Source of the DNA: Streptomyces sp. NBC_00370
GTDB taxonomy: Bacteria > Actinomycetota > Actinomycetes > Streptomycetales > Streptomycetaceae
Assembly (NCBI RefSeq): GCF_036084755.1
Contig: NZ_CP107968.1
Coordinates: 5,604,501 to 5,668,500, forward strand
Direction of reading: 5' to 3'
DNA: 64,000 nucleotides
The notes under the pieces are model-generated. The model was not told where the DNA came from. It did not search any database and was given only the letters and a program-made list of their open reading frames with translations. Numbering within the stretch: position 1 is the stretch's first letter; every line of letters starts with the position of its first letter. Shown piece after piece: positions 1 through 10,761 of this stretch. The translations under genes were made by a program, and so were the position numbers.

Positions 1-1656
1 GCCGCCGTTACCTACGGTGACGCGCAGGTGTCCACGGGTCCCGCCAAGGAGGTGCCCGGTGCTCAGACCGGCGGCACCATGTCGGTCTACCAGGAGGCCG
101 ACTTCTCCCACCTGGACCCGGGCCAGAGCTACGTCAGCGACACCAAGCTCCTCGACCGGCTGCTCCAGCGCGGTCTGACGCAGTACGACGAGGACGCCAA
201 CGGCAAGCTCACCGTCGTCGGTGACCTCGCCACCGACTCGGGCAAGCAGACCGATGGCGGCAAGACCTGGACCTACACGCTGAAGAGCGGCCTCAAGGAC
301 CAGAACGGCAGCCCGATAACGTCGGCGGACATCCGCCACACGATCGAGCGCCTCTACGCCCCGTTCATCACGGACGGCCCGACGTACATCCAGAACTGGC
401 TGTCCGGCGGCGGTACGACGTACCGCAAGGCCCTGCCCGACGGCGGCTTCGGCAGCAAGCACCTGCCCGACTCGGTGCTCGCCACCCCGGACGACAAGAC
501 CATCGTCTTCCACTTCAAGGACGCGCAGCCCGACCTGCCGCAGGCCCTGACGATGACCGGCTACTCCGTGGTGCCCGCCAAGACGGACACCAAGGAGAAG
601 TACGACACGGCCCCGGTCGCGACCGGCCCGTACAAGATCTCGGACTTCAAGCCGGGCAAGTCGATGACGCTCGTCAAGAACACGAACTGGGACCCGAAGA
701 GCGACTCGGTCCGTCACCAGTACGTCGACGGCTTCAACATCGACTTCAACCACGACGACGACGACCAGAGCAAGACGCTCCTCGCCGACCGTGGTGAAGC
801 CAAGAACGCCATGATGTTCACCGGCCAGGTCTCCACCAACCAGGTCAAGAACGTCGTCACCAACGCCGCCGCGATGAAGCGCACCGTCCAGGGCTACGCC
901 CCGTACGTGTGGCAGCTGAACTTCAACCTGGACCGCGTCAAGGACAAGCGCATCCGTGACGCCATCACGTACGCGCTGCCGAGCAACCAGATCTACAAGC
1001 TCGACGGTGGTACGTACGGCGGTGAGGTCGCGACCGGTCTGATGGCGCCGACCGTCCCGGGTTACGAGAAGGGCTACGACCCGTTCGGCAAGCTCAAGAA
1101 GCCCAACGGTGACATCGTCAAGGCCAAGCAGCTGATCAAGGAGGCCGGCGCCGAGGGCAAGAAGCTCGTCTACGCGTTCGGCAACACCCCGGTCCGCCAG
1201 CAGCAGGCCGTCGTCATCACCAACCGGCTGAAGGAAATCGGCCTGAACCCGGTGAAGAAGGAAGTGGACAGCGCCACCTGGTACGAGCAGATGGGCAAGA
1301 TCCAGAACGGCATGGACCTCTACATGACCGGCTGGGGCCAGGACTGGCCGTCCGCGTCCACGGTGATCCCGCCGTCGTACGACGGAACCACCCTGCAGGA
1401 CGGTTCTTCGGACTACTCGCACATCAACGACCCGAAGGTCAACGCCGCCATCGCGGCAGCCCAGAAGATCACTGACCCCGCCGCCGCCCAGAAGGCCTGG
1501 ACCGCGATCCACCACGACATCGTGGAGCGCATCAACCCGGCGGCCCCGGTCTACTTCACCAAGGTGTTCCAGATCTTCGGCTCCAACGTCGGTGGTCTGC
1601 GCTACTCGTCGGACTCCAGCTACGTCGACGTGACCCGCGTGTTCCTCAAGAAGTAA
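1..1656 (+). CDS. bldKB: BldKB-like oligopeptide-binding lipoprotein (5' end outside window)
   Basis: Extracytoplasmic substrate-binding protein of the SBP_bac_5 (OppA/DppA) family that would deliver oligopeptides to the permeases encoded downstream. The frame is open from base 1, so the signal peptide and lipobox Cys lie upstream; the first possible start inside the window (GTG 28) is in mid-protein. 551 residues are visible, with the family N-terminal block (GGTMSVYQEADFSHLDP) and typical WTYTLKSGLKDQNG and VATGPYKI segments. A 117-bp gap with a hairpin separates it from the permease gene. The order binding protein-permease-ATPase-ATPase is that of S. coelicolor bldK, where the other permease (bldKA) precedes bldKB; the symbol rests on that synteny. 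BldK imports a signal needed for aerial growth. Family certain, bldK identity probable. Confidence 0.85.
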   Translation, partial: AAVTYGDAQVSTGPAKEVPGAQTGGTMSVYQEADFSHLDPGQSYVSDTKLLDRLLQRGLTQYDEDANGKLTVVGDLATDSGKQTDGGKTWTYTLKSGLKDQNGSPITSADIRHTIERLYAPFITDGPTYIQNWLSGGGTTYRKALPDGGFGSKHLPDSVLATPDDKTIVFHFKDAQPDLPQALTMTGYSVVPAKTDTKEKYDTAPVATGPYKISDFKPGKSMTLVKNTNWDPKSDSVRHQYVDGFNIDFNHDDDDQSKTLLADRGEAKNAMMFTGQVSTNQVKNVVTNAAAMKRTVQGYAPYVWQLNFNLDRVKDKRIRDAITYALPSNQIYKLDGGTYGGEVATGLMAPTVPGYEKGYDPFGKLKKPNGDIVKAKQLIKEAGAEGKKLVYAFGNTPVRQQQAVVITNRLKEIGLNPVKKEVDSATWYEQMGKIQNGMDLYMTGWGQDWPSASTVIPPSYDGTTLQDGSSDYSHINDPKVNAAIAAAQKITDPAAAQKAWTAIHHDIVERINPAAPVYFTKVFQIFGSNVGGLRYSSDSSYVDVTRVFLKK

Positions 1657-1677
1657 CACCGGAAAGGTAAGGCCCGT

Positions 1678-1715
1678 CCCGATGGTGCGCACCCGGCGGA
1701 GTGCGCACCATCGGG
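1678..1715 (+). terminator. intra-operon hairpin after bldKB
   Basis: Perfect 15-bp stem (1678-1692 with 1701-1715) around an 8-nt loop, 22 bp after the bldKB stop and 58 bp before the permease start. There is no T-tract. Its place between binding-protein and membrane genes suggests partial termination or 3'-end protection that would yield more binding protein than permease (inference). Confidence 0.65.
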
Positions 1716-1773
1716 CCGCCGGGCCCTTCTCTCGACCCCCTCACAGCCGCCGTCCTGAGAGCAGCGACAACCC

Positions 1774-2751
1774 ATGGTGCAATTCCTCATACGCCGGTCG
1801 TTCGGCGCGATTCTGATCCTCTTCCTCATCAGTGCCATCACATACTTCATGTTCTTCGCCATCCCCCAGGACCCGGCTCTGCTGGCCTGTGGCAAGAACT
1901 GCACTCCGGACGCGCTGGCCATCATTCACAAGAACCTCGGCCTGGATCAGCCGGTGCCGGTGCAGTACTGGCACTACCTCGTGGGCATCTTCGCGGGACG
2001 CGACTTCCCCACGGGCCACTGCCCGGCCCCCTGCCTCGGCATCTCCTTCGCCAACCAGCAGCCGGTGTGGAACACCATCCTGGACCGCTTCCCGCTGACG
2101 CTCTCCCTGTCGGTCGGCGGCCTCATCGTCTTCCTCGTCGTGGGCCTCGGCGCCGGCATGATCGCCGCGGCGAAGAAGGGCACCACGATCGACAAGGTGT
2201 TCAGCTCCGCCTCGCTGGTGCTCAGCTCGCTGCAGATCTACTTCCTCGGCCCGCTGGTCCTCCTTCTCCTGGTCTTCAACACCGGCTGGCTCGACAAGCC
2301 GAAGTACGTGCCGCTGACCGAGGACCCGGCCGGCTGGTTCATGGGGCTGCTGATTCCCTGGCTGGTGATCTCGGTGATCTTCACCGCCAACTACACCAGA
2401 ACAGCGCGCTCGACGATGATCGAACAGTTGCAGGAAGAACATGTGAGAGCGGCTCGGGCCAAGGGCATGAGCGGCAAGTACGTCTTCTTCCGCTACGCCT
2501 GGCGCGGCTCGCTCATCCCGATCGTCACCATCCTCGGCATCGACATCGGCGCGCTCCTCGGCGGTGCCATCGTCACGGAGTTCACCTTCGGTCTGCCGGG
2601 CATCGGCCGGCTCGCCGTACAGTCGGTGACCGACAAGGACCTGCCGCTGACGATGGGCGTGATGATCTTCAGCGCCGCCTTCATCCTGCTGTTCAACGTC
2701 ATTGTGGACGCCGCGTATGCGTTCATCGACCCGCGCGTGCGTCTGTCCTAG
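1774..2751 (+). CDS. bldKC: BldKC-like oligopeptide ABC permease (DppB type)
   Basis: Integral membrane subunit of the importer, 325 aa, BPD_transp_1 family, DppB/OppB branch. The first membrane segment covers about residues 8-32, followed by a long external loop containing two Cys pairs (CGKNC near residue 38 and CPAPC near 85), then five more hydrophobic segments. The cytoplasmic EAA loop that contacts the ATPases is visible (EEHVRAARAKGMSGKYV, about 220-236). The C-terminal DPRVR is typical. ATG start at 1774; no strong Shine-Dalgarno. Stop lies 10 bp before the next start, so it is in the operon. DppB-type family members usually have about 300-340 residues, so it looks complete. Confidence 0.9.
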   Translation: MVQFLIRRSFGAILILFLISAITYFMFFAIPQDPALLACGKNCTPDALAIIHKNLGLDQPVPVQYWHYLVGIFAGRDFPTGHCPAPCLGISFANQQPVWNTILDRFPLTLSLSVGGLIVFLVVGLGAGMIAAAKKGTTIDKVFSSASLVLSSLQIYFLGPLVLLLLVFNTGWLDKPKYVPLTEDPAGWFMGLLIPWLVISVIFTANYTRTARSTMIEQLQEEHVRAARAKGMSGKYVFFRYAWRGSLIPIVTILGIDIGALLGGAIVTEFTFGLPGIGRLAVQSVTDKDLPLTMGVMIFSAAFILLFNVIVDAAYAFIDPRVRLS

Positions 2752-2761
2752 GAGTACGACC

Positions 2762-3826
2762 GTGACCACACTCACCAAGACCGAGGGCGCACCTGCCCCG
2801 ACCGGGTCGGACACGTTCCTCTCGGTACGCGACCTGCGTGTCCAGTTCTCCACCGAGGAGGGCACGGTCAAGGCCGTCGACGGCCTCTCCTTCGACCTGG
2901 CGCGCGGCCAGACGCTGGGCATCGTGGGCGAGTCGGGCTCCGGCAAGTCGGTGACCAACCTGTCCATCCTGGGCCTGCACGCCCCGGAGACCACCACCAT
3001 CACCGGTGAGATCCTGCTCGACGGCGAGGACCTCACCGATGTCTCGGACAAGCAGATGGAAAAGCTCCGCGGCAACAAGATGGCGATGATCTTCCAGGAC
3101 GCGCTCACCGCGCTGTCGCCGTACTACACGGTCGGCCGGCAGATCGCCGAGCCGTTCGTGAAGCACACCGGCGCCTCCAAGAAGGAGGCGCGTGCGCGGG
3201 CGATCGAGATGCTCGGCAAGGTCGGCATCCCGGACCCCAAGTCCCGGGTCGACGACTACCCGCACCAGTTCTCCGGCGGTATGCGCCAGCGCGCCATGAT
3301 CGCCATGTCGCTCGTGTGCAACCCCGAACTGCTGATCGCCGACGAGCCGACCACCGCCCTCGACGTGACGGTCCAGGCGCAGATCCTCGACCTGCTCAAG
3401 GACCTCCAGCAGGAGTTCGGCTCCGCGATCATCCTGATCACCCACGACCTGGGCGTCGTGGCGAACGTCGCCGACGATCTGCTGGTCATGTACGCGGGAC
3501 GCGCCGTCGAGCGCGGCACCGTACGTGAGGTGCTCAAGCAGCCGCAGCACCCGTACACCTGGGGTCTGCTCAGCTCGATGCCGCGGCTGGCCTCCGACGT
3601 CAACGAGCCGCTGCGGCCCATCCCGGGCACCCCGCCCAGCCTGCTGAACCCGCCGACCGGCTGTGCGTTCCACCCGCGGTGCGAGTTCGTCGACGTCGTC
3701 GACGGGAACGGCCGCTGCGTCAAGGAGCGGCCCGAGCTGCCCGTGGGACGGGGCTCCGCCTGCCATCTGACGCTGGATCAGAAGCAGCAGATATTCATTG
3801 AGAAGATTCAGCCCCGGCTGGGCTGA
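2762..3826 (+). CDS. bldKD: BldKD-like oligopeptide ABC ATPase (DppD type)
   Basis: Cytoplasmic ATPase energising the importer, 354 aa. Walker [10 protein letters not shown]-loop (MIFQDAL), ABC signature FSGGMRQR, Walker B LLIADEPT and H-loop (LITHDLG) are all present, followed by the oligopeptide-transporter C-terminal domain (oligo_HPY) with the CAFHPRC cysteine motif. The GTG at 2762 is chosen because AGGAG (2751-2755) precedes it; the frame is open further upstream but that part overlaps the permease gene. It is the first of two ATPases, as in Dpp/Opp systems that use a DppD/DppF heterodimer. Confidence 0.93.
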   Translation: MTTLTKTEGAPAPTGSDTFLSVRDLRVQFSTEEGTVKAVDGLSFDLARGQTLGIVGESGSGKSVTNLSILGLHAPETTTITGEILLDGEDLTDVSDKQMEKLRGNKMAMIFQDALTALSPYYTVGRQIAEPFVKHTGASKKEARARAIEMLGKVGIPDPKSRVDDYPHQFSGGMRQRAMIAMSLVCNPELLIADEPTTALDVTVQAQILDLLKDLQQEFGSAIILITHDLGVVANVADDLLVMYAGRAVERGTVREVLKQPQHPYTWGLLSSMPRLASDVNEPLRPIPGTPPSLLNPPTGCAFHPRCEFVDVVDGNGRCVKERPELPVGRGSACHLTLDQKQQIFIEKIQPRLG

Positions 3827-3845
3827 TGTACCGGCGACTGGGGCT

Positions 3846-4988
<1,143 letters not shown>

Positions 4989-5098
4989 CACAGAGGCGCC
5001 CGTACGGACGCCCGCCCCGCACCCCGTTCGCACCCTTTCCCGCGCACCGTCGCGAAAAGGCGTTGCGGGCGGGGTGCGGCGCGCTCGACAGTACGTCC

Positions 5099-6025
5099 AT
5101 GTCTCTTACCGTGCGGCCCGCCGTACCCGACGACGCTCCCGCCATCTGTGAGCTGCTCAACGCGATCGACGTGATCGAGATAGGCCGGCCCGAGACCGAT
5201 CTGCACGAGGTGCGGGACGATCTCGGCCACCCCGGCGTCGACCTCGCCAAGGACTCCTGGCTGGCGTACGAGGACGGCCGGCTCGTCTGCTACGGCCTGA
5301 TGTGGGACGACTCCGGCGACGAGCGCATCGGCATGGACCACTATCTGCTGCCCGGCAGCGCCGCCGCGGGGGTGCGGCTGTTCGAGCTGATGGAGGGACG
5401 GGCCGCCGAACGGGCCCGCGCGAACGGCGCCGGGCGCGCCGTCGTCCATATGCACCTGAACACCGAGCCGACCCTGGACACCGCGGTCATCGAGGCGCGC
5501 GACTGGCGCCGGGTCCGCCGCTACCAGGTGATGACCCGTGACGTCGCGGCCCTCGGCGCGGCGCCGACCCCGCCGCCGGGCGTACGGGTACGGGACTGTA
5601 CGGCCGAGGCCGACCGGCGCGTCGCGTACGAGCTGTGCGAGCTGACCTTCGCCGACCACTTCGACCACCGGCCGCGCGGCTACGAGGAGTGGCTGGAGCA
5701 CCAGGGCGGCGACCGGATCGACTGGTCGCTGGTGTGGATCGCCGCGGCCGAGGGGATCGGCGACGCGGCTGTGCTGATCGGCGGCAACGAGCGGGAGTCG
5801 ATGGGCTGGATCCCCAACCTCGGTGTGGTCAAGGACGCCAGGGGCCGGGGGATCGGCGGGTTCCTGCTGCGACACGCCTTCCACGCCTTCGCCGGACGCG
5901 GCCGGGAGACCGTGGGCCTCGGCGTCGACACCGAGAACGCCACCGGCGCGCTGAAGCTCTACGAGGCGAACGGCATGCGGCTGCACTTCGCCGTGGACAC
6001 CTGGGAGCTGATCGTGCCGGTGTGA
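5099..6025 (+). CDS. tandem GNAT-family N-acetyltransferase
   Basis: 308-residue protein with two GNAT-like halves. The C-terminal half has the acetyl-CoA loop (VVKDARGRGIGGFLLRHAF, about 245-263) followed by GLGVDTENATGALKLYEANGM, a classic motif A/B. The N-terminal half resembles the degenerate first domain of mycothiol-synthase-like enzymes. The substrate cannot be deduced. No Shine-Dalgarno is seen; a weak -10 (GACAGT, 5087-5092) ends six bases before the ATG, so the message may be leaderless. It sits alone between two peptide importers in the same direction. Confidence 0.82.
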   Translation: MSLTVRPAVPDDAPAICELLNAIDVIEIGRPETDLHEVRDDLGHPGVDLAKDSWLAYEDGRLVCYGLMWDDSGDERIGMDHYLLPGSAAAGVRLFELMEGRAAERARANGAGRAVVHMHLNTEPTLDTAVIEARDWRRVRRYQVMTRDVAALGAAPTPPPGVRVRDCTAEADRRVAYELCELTFADHFDHRPRGYEEWLEHQGGDRIDWSLVWIAAAEGIGDAAVLIGGNERESMGWIPNLGVVKDARGRGIGGFLLRHAFHAFAGRGRETVGLGVDTENATGALKLYEANGMRLHFAVDTWELIVPV

Positions 6026-6133
6026 CCCGTCCCGAGGGCTGTGACTCGTACAGCCCTCAAGAAAGTGCGGTTCGACACCGTATGGGGTGTATTTGGGTTC
6101 AAGTGAGATCTGGGCCTGAAAGGGAGGCACTCC

Positions 6134-7777
6134 ATGCGTGGAGCCACACACGCCAAGTGGGCCGCTTGTGCGGTGGTCGTCGCGCTGACCGCGACGGCCT
6201 GCGGCGGGGACAGCGACAGCGGCAGCGGAAGTGGCAGTGGTGGCGGCTCCGGCGGGGTGCTGAGCGCCTCGTGGGGTGACCCGCAGAACCCGCTGGAGCC
6301 CGCCAACACCAACGAGGTGCAGGGCGGCAAGGTCCTGGACATGATCTTCCGGGGTCTCAAGCGCTACAACCCCAAGACCGCCAAGGCCGAGAACGCCCTC
6401 GCCTCCAGCATCACCACGAAGGACTCCAAGACCTTCAACATCACCGTCAAGAACGGCTGGACGTTCAGCAACGGTGAGAAGGTCACGGCGAAGTCCTTCG
6501 TCGACGCCTGGAACTACGGCGCGAATCTGAAGAACAACCAGAAGAACGCGTCGTTCTTCCAGTACATCGCCGGCTACACCGACGTGCACCCGGAGACCGG
6601 CCAGCCCAAGGCGACCACCATGTCGGGGCTGAAGATCACGGGTGGCCAGACCTTCACCGCCACGCTGTCGCAGCCGTTCTCGACCTGGCCCGACACCCTG
6701 GGCTACGCGGCGTTCGCGCCGCTGCCCAAGGCGTTCTTCAGCAACCACTCCGCGTGGCTCTCCAAGCCCGTCGGCAACGGCCCGTACACGGTGGACAAGT
6801 ACACCAAGGGCTCCCAGATGTCGCTGCGCACCTGGAAGAAGTACCCGGGCGACGACAAGGCGCAGAACGGCGGCGTGGACCTGAAGGTCTACACGGACAA
6901 CAACACCGCCTACACCGACCTGACGGCCGGCAACCTCGACCTGGTCGACGACGTGCCCGCCGCGCAGCTCAAGAACGTGAAGTCGGACCTGGCGGGGCGC
7001 TACATCAACACCCCGGCCGGCATCATCCAGACGCTGGCGTTCCCGTTCTACGACAAGAAGTGGAACGGTCCGAACTCGGCGAAGCTGCGCACCGGCCTGT
7101 CGATGGCGATCAACCGCGCGCAGATCACCAAGACCATCTTCCAGAACACCCGCACCCCCGCGACCGACTGGACCTCGCCGGTGCTCGGCGCGGCCGGCGG
7201 TTACAAGGCCGGGCTCTGCGGCTCGGCGTGCGACTTCAACGCGGCGCAGGCCAAGAAGCTGATCCAGCAGGGCGGCGGCATCCCCGGCGGCAAGATGACC
7301 ATCTCGTACAACGCGGACACCGGCTCGCACAAGGAATGGGTCGACGCCGTCTGCAACAGCATCAACAACGTGATGGGCAGCGGCAAGACGTGCGTGGGCG
7401 CCCCGGTCGGCACCTTCGCCGACTTCCGTAACCAGATCGGCCAGAAGAAGATGACCGGTCCCTTCCGGGCCGGCTGGCAGATGGACTACCCGCTGATCCA
7501 GGACTTCCTGCAGCCGCTGTACTTCACCAACGCCTCGTCGAACGACGGCAAGTTCTCCGACCCGAAGTTCGACAAGCTGGTCAACCAGGCCAACGCCGAG
7601 ACCGACACGACCAAGGCGGTCAAGCTGTTCCAGCAGGCCGAAGAGGTCGTCAGGGACCAGATGGCGGCCATCCCGCTCTGGTACCAGAACGGCAGCGCCG
7701 GCTACTCGGACCGGCTGTCGAACGTCGCGCTGAACCCGTTCAGCGTGCCGGTCTACAACGAGATCAAGGTCAACTGA
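6134..7777 (+). CDS. oligopeptide ABC importer, substrate-binding lipoprotein
   Basis: 547-residue SBP_bac_5 protein. The N-terminus is a lipoprotein signal peptide, with ATAC as lipobox and Cys23 as the predicted lipidated residue, followed by a Gly/Ser-rich linker (about 25-41) and the binding domain. The segment WTFSNGEKVTAKSFVDAWNY resembles the OppA subgroup of Gram-positive bacteria. Good ribosome site (GGGAGG, about 10 bases before the ATG). It heads a complete five-gene importer (6134-11920). It is clearly divergent from the two other binding proteins in this window, so the three systems probably differ in ligand. Confidence 0.92.
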   Translation: MRGATHAKWAACAVVVALTATACGGDSDSGSGSGSGGGSGGVLSASWGDPQNPLEPANTNEVQGGKVLDMIFRGLKRYNPKTAKAENALASSITTKDSKTFNITVKNGWTFSNGEKVTAKSFVDAWNYGANLKNNQKNASFFQYIAGYTDVHPETGQPKATTMSGLKITGGQTFTATLSQPFSTWPDTLGYAAFAPLPKAFFSNHSAWLSKPVGNGPYTVDKYTKGSQMSLRTWKKYPGDDKAQNGGVDLKVYTDNNTAYTDLTAGNLDLVDDVPAAQLKNVKSDLAGRYINTPAGIIQTLAFPFYDKKWNGPNSAKLRTGLSMAINRAQITKTIFQNTRTPATDWTSPVLGAAGGYKAGLCGSACDFNAAQAKKLIQQGGGIPGGKMTISYNADTGSHKEWVDAVCNSINNVMGSGKTCVGAPVGTFADFRNQIGQKKMTGPFRAGWQMDYPLIQDFLQPLYFTNASSNDGKFSDPKFDKLVNQANAETDTTKAVKLFQQAEEVVRDQMAAIPLWYQNGSAGYSDRLSNVALNPFSVPVYNEIKVN

Positions 7778-7790
7778 CGCCGGACGGCGT

Positions 7791-7821
7791 GCGGCCCGGC
7801 CCACCACTGGCGCCGGGCCGC
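7791..7821 (+). terminator. intra-operon hairpin after binding-protein gene
   Basis: 10-bp perfect stem GCGGCCCGGC (7791-7800) with GCCGGGCCGC (7812-7821), 11-nt loop, no T-run. It lies between the binding-protein and permease genes, the same position as the hairpin in the first importer operon (1678-1715). Confidence 0.55.
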
Positions 7822-7879
7822 AGGCCGTTACCGGCGTCGTCCTGGCTCTGCACGCACCCCACGATCCCCGGAGTCCTCC

Positions 7880-8803
7880 ATGGGACGATATGTGATCAGG
7901 CGTCTGCTCCAGATGATCCCCGTGTTCATCGGTGCGACGCTGCTGATCTTCCTGATGGTCAACGTCATGGGCGATCCCATCGCCGGTCTCTGCGGCGACA
8001 AGACCTGCGATCCGGCGACCGTGGCGCAGCTGAAGAAGGAATTCGGCCTCGACAAGCCGGTGTGGCAGCAATACCTGACCTACATGGGCCATCTCTTCCA
8101 GGGTGACTTCGGCACGGCCTTCAACGGCCAGAAGGTCATCGACCTGATGGGCTCGGCCTTCCCCGTCACCATCCGGCTGACCGTCGTGGCGATCGTCTTC
8201 GAGATCATCATCGGCATCACGCTCGGCGTGATCACCGGGCTGCGCAGGGGCCGCCCGGTCGACACCGGCGTCCTGCTGCTGACCCTGGTGGTCATCTCCG
8301 TACCGACCTTCGTCACCGGTCTGATCGTGCAGCTCGTGCTGGGCGTGAACTGGGGCATCATCAACCCCTCGGTCTCCACGTCGGCCCCGCTGGACGAGCT
8401 GATCGTGCCGGGGCTCGTGCTCGCGTCCGTGTCACTGGCGTACGTCACCCGGCTGACCCGTACGTCCATCGCCGAGAACAGACGCTCCGACTACGTGCGC
8501 ACCGCCATCGCCAAGGGGCTGCCCAGGCGCCGGGTGATCGTCCGTCATCTGCTGCGCAACTCGCTGATCCCGGTGGTCACCTTCATCGGCACCGACATCG
8601 GCGGGCTGATGGGCGGCGCGATCGTCACCGAGCGGATCTTCAACATCCACGGCGTCGGTTACCAGCTCTACCAGGGCATCGTGCGCCAGAACACCCAGAC
8701 CGTCGTCGGCTTCGTGACCGTCCTGGTCATCGTCTTCCTGGTGGCGAACCTGCTGGTCGACCTCCTCTACGCCGTTCTCGACCCGAGGATCCGGTATGCC
8801 TGA
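7880..8803 (+). CDS. oligopeptide ABC permease (DppB type)
   Basis: 307-residue permease. The DppB N-terminal signature (MGRYVIRRLLQMIPVFIGAT) is followed by a periplasmic loop with a Cys pair (LCGDKTC) and the conserved LGLDKP-like segment. The EAA loop is visible (NRRSDYVRTAIAKGLPRRR), and the C-terminus DPRIRYA is typical. ATG 7880 has GGAG eight bases upstream. The last 8 bp overlap the next permease gene, so the two are translationally linked. Confidence 0.92.
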   Translation: MGRYVIRRLLQMIPVFIGATLLIFLMVNVMGDPIAGLCGDKTCDPATVAQLKKEFGLDKPVWQQYLTYMGHLFQGDFGTAFNGQKVIDLMGSAFPVTIRLTVVAIVFEIIIGITLGVITGLRRGRPVDTGVLLLTLVVISVPTFVTGLIVQLVLGVNWGIINPSVSTSAPLDELIVPGLVLASVSLAYVTRLTRTSIAENRRSDYVRTAIAKGLPRRRVIVRHLLRNSLIPVVTFIGTDIGGLMGGAIVTERIFNIHGVGYQLYQGIVRQNTQTVVGFVTVLVIVFLVANLLVDLLYAVLDPRIRYA

Positions 8804-9773
8804 AGATCCCAACCGACCGCCGAACGAAGCCATCGCCGGCACAGGTGCCGGGGGCACGATGGACCTCGCCATGAGCGAGGGCAGCTCCGTACAGGGCGAA
8901 GGCCCCGAGGGCGGCGGCACGGACGACAAGCCACGCAGTCTCTGGTCGGACGCCTGGCGCGACCTGCGGCGCAACCCGATCTTCATCATCTCGGCGCTGG
9001 TCATCCTCTTCCTGGTGATCATCGCGATCTGGCCGCAGGCCATCGCCTCCCGCAACCCGCTGACCTGTGATCTCGGCAAGGCACAGGAAGGCTCCCAGCC
9101 GGGACACCCGTTCGGCTTCGACGGGCAGGGCTGCGACGTCTACACCAGGACCGTGTACGGGGCGCGCGCCTCGGTCACCGTCGGCGTCTGCGCCACCGTC
9201 GGAGTGGCCCTCATCGGCTCCTTCCTCGGCGCGCTGGCCGGGTTCTTCGGCGGCATCTCCGACTCGCTGCTGTCCCGGGCCACCGACATCTTCTTCGGCA
9301 TTCCCGTCGTCCTCGGCGGGCTCGTCCTGCTGTCCGTGGTCAAGAGCTCCACCGTCTGGCCGGTGATCGGGTTCATGGTGCTGCTCGGCTGGCCGCAGAT
9401 CTCCCGGATCGCGCGCGGCTCCGTCATCACCATCAAACAGAACGACTTCGTGCAGGCCGCGCGGGCGCTCGGCGCTTCGAGCACCCGGCTGCTGGTCCGG
9501 CACATCATGCCCAACGCCATCGCGCCGGTGATCGTCGTCGCGACCATCGCGCTCGGTACGTACATCTCGCTCGAAGCGACGCTGTCGTACCTCGGCGTGG
9601 GGCTCAAACCGCCGACCGTGTCCTGGGGCATCGACATCTCGGCCGCGTCGCCGTACATCCGCAACGCCCCGCACATGCTGCTCTGGCCGGCCGGCGCGCT
9701 GGCGGTCACCGTGCTCGCATTCATCATGCTCGGCGACGCGGTGCGCGACGCCCTCGACCCCAAGCTGCGCTGA
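8796..9773 (+). CDS. oligopeptide ABC permease (DppC type)
   Basis: 325-residue DppC/OppC permease. A long hydrophilic N-terminus of about 55 residues precedes the first membrane segment (PIFIISALVILFLVIIAIWP). The characteristic external loop ends HPFGFDGQGCDVYTR, where the family has HxLGTDxxGRDxxSR. The EAA loop is NDFVQAARALGASSTRLLVRH. Start ATG 8796 overlaps the upstream gene by 8 bp; a later in-frame ATG (AMSEG, about residue 27) is possible. It forms the transmembrane channel with the DppB-type partner. Confidence 0.92.
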   Translation: MPEDPNRPPNEAIAGTGAGGTMDLAMSEGSSVQGEGPEGGGTDDKPRSLWSDAWRDLRRNPIFIISALVILFLVIIAIWPQAIASRNPLTCDLGKAQEGSQPGHPFGFDGQGCDVYTRTVYGARASVTVGVCATVGVALIGSFLGALAGFFGGISDSLLSRATDIFFGIPVVLGGLVLLSVVKSSTVWPVIGFMVLLGWPQISRIARGSVITIKQNDFVQAARALGASSTRLLVRHIMPNAIAPVIVVATIALGTYISLEATLSYLGVGLKPPTVSWGIDISAASPYIRNAPHMLLWPAGALAVTVLAFIMLGDAVRDALDPKLR

Positions 9774-9786
9774 GGAGTTGCGTCCC

Positions 9787-10761
9787 ATGTTGCTCGAAGT
9801 GCGCGATCTGCACGTGGAGTTCCACACCCGCGAGGGCGTCGCCAAGGCGGTCAACGGGGTCAGCTACCAGGTGGACGAGGGGGAGACCCTGGCCGTGCTG
9901 GGCGAGTCGGGATCCGGCAAGTCCGTCACCGCCCAGGCGATCATGGGCATCCTCGACGTACCGCCCGGCAAGATCACCGGCGGCGAGGTCGTCTTCCACG
10001 GCCAGGACCTGCTGAAGCTCAAGGAGGAGGAGCGGCGCAAGATCCGGGGCTCCGAGATGGCGATGATCTTCCAGGACGCGCTGTCCTCGCTCAACCCCGT
10101 GCTCAGCGTCGGCGCCCAGCTCGGCGAGATGTTCATCGTGCACCGGGGGATGTCCCGCAAGGACGCGCGCGCCAAGGCCGTCGAGCTGATGGACCGGGTC
10201 CGGATCCCGGCCGCCCACCAGCGGGTGGGGGACTATCCGCACCAGTTCTCCGGCGGTATGCGCCAGCGCATCATGATCGCGATGGCGCTCGCGCTGGAAC
10301 CCTCGCTGATCATCGCGGACGAGCCGACCACGGCCCTCGACGTGACCGTCCAGGCCCAGGTGATGGACCTGCTCGCCGAGTTGCAGCGCGAGCTGAACAT
10401 GGGGCTGATCCTGATCACCCACGACCTCGGTGTCGTCGCCGACGTCGCCGACAAGATCGCGGTGATGTACGCGGGCCGCATCGTCGAGACCGCGCCGGTC
10501 CACGAGATCTACAAGGCACCGGCCCACCCGTACACCCGGGGGCTGCTGGACTCGATCCCGCGCCTGGACCAGAAGGGCCAGGACCTCTACGCGATCAAGG
10601 GCCTGCCGCCCAACCTGCTGCGGATCCCGCCGGGCTGCGCCTTCAACCCGCGCTGCCCGCGCGCCCAGGACGTGTGCAGGACGGACGAGCCGCCGCTCTA
10701 CGAGGTGTCGTCGACCCGGCGGAGCGCCTGCCACTTCTGGAGGGAGACCCTCGATGACTGA
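9787..10761 (+). CDS. oligopeptide ABC ATPase (DppD type)
   Basis: 324-residue ATPase with GESGSGKSV (Walker A), MIFQDALSS (Q-loop), FSGGMRQRI (signature), [11 protein letters not shown] (Walker B) and LITHDLG (H-loop). The oligo_HPY tail carries [17 protein letters not shown] 9787 is preferred to the TTG at 9778 because the AGGAG at 9773-9777 is then nine bases upstream. It overlaps the next gene by 8 bp. Confidence 0.93.
   Translation: MLLEVRDLHVEFHTREGVAKAVNGVSYQVDEGETLAVLGESGSGKSVTAQAIMGILDVPPGKITGGEVVFHGQDLLKLKEEERRKIRGSEMAMIFQDALSSLNPVLSVGAQLGEMFIVHRGMSRKDARAKAVELMDRVRIPAAHQRVGDYPHQFSGGMRQRIMIAMALALEPSLIIADEPTTALDVTVQAQVMDLLAELQRELNMGLILITHDLGVVADVADKIAVMYAGRIVETAPVHEIYKAPAHPYTRGLLDSIPRLDQKGQDLYAIKGLPPNLLRIPPGCAFNPRCPRAQDVCRTDEPPLYEVSSTRRSACHFWRETLDD

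Noticed and set aside
6065-6106. 13-codon ORF (MRFDTVWGVFGFK) before the second importer
   Set aside because: No Shine-Dalgarno, no promoter at suitable distance and no Cys/Trp-run pattern. The AT-rich stretch more likely belongs to the promoter.
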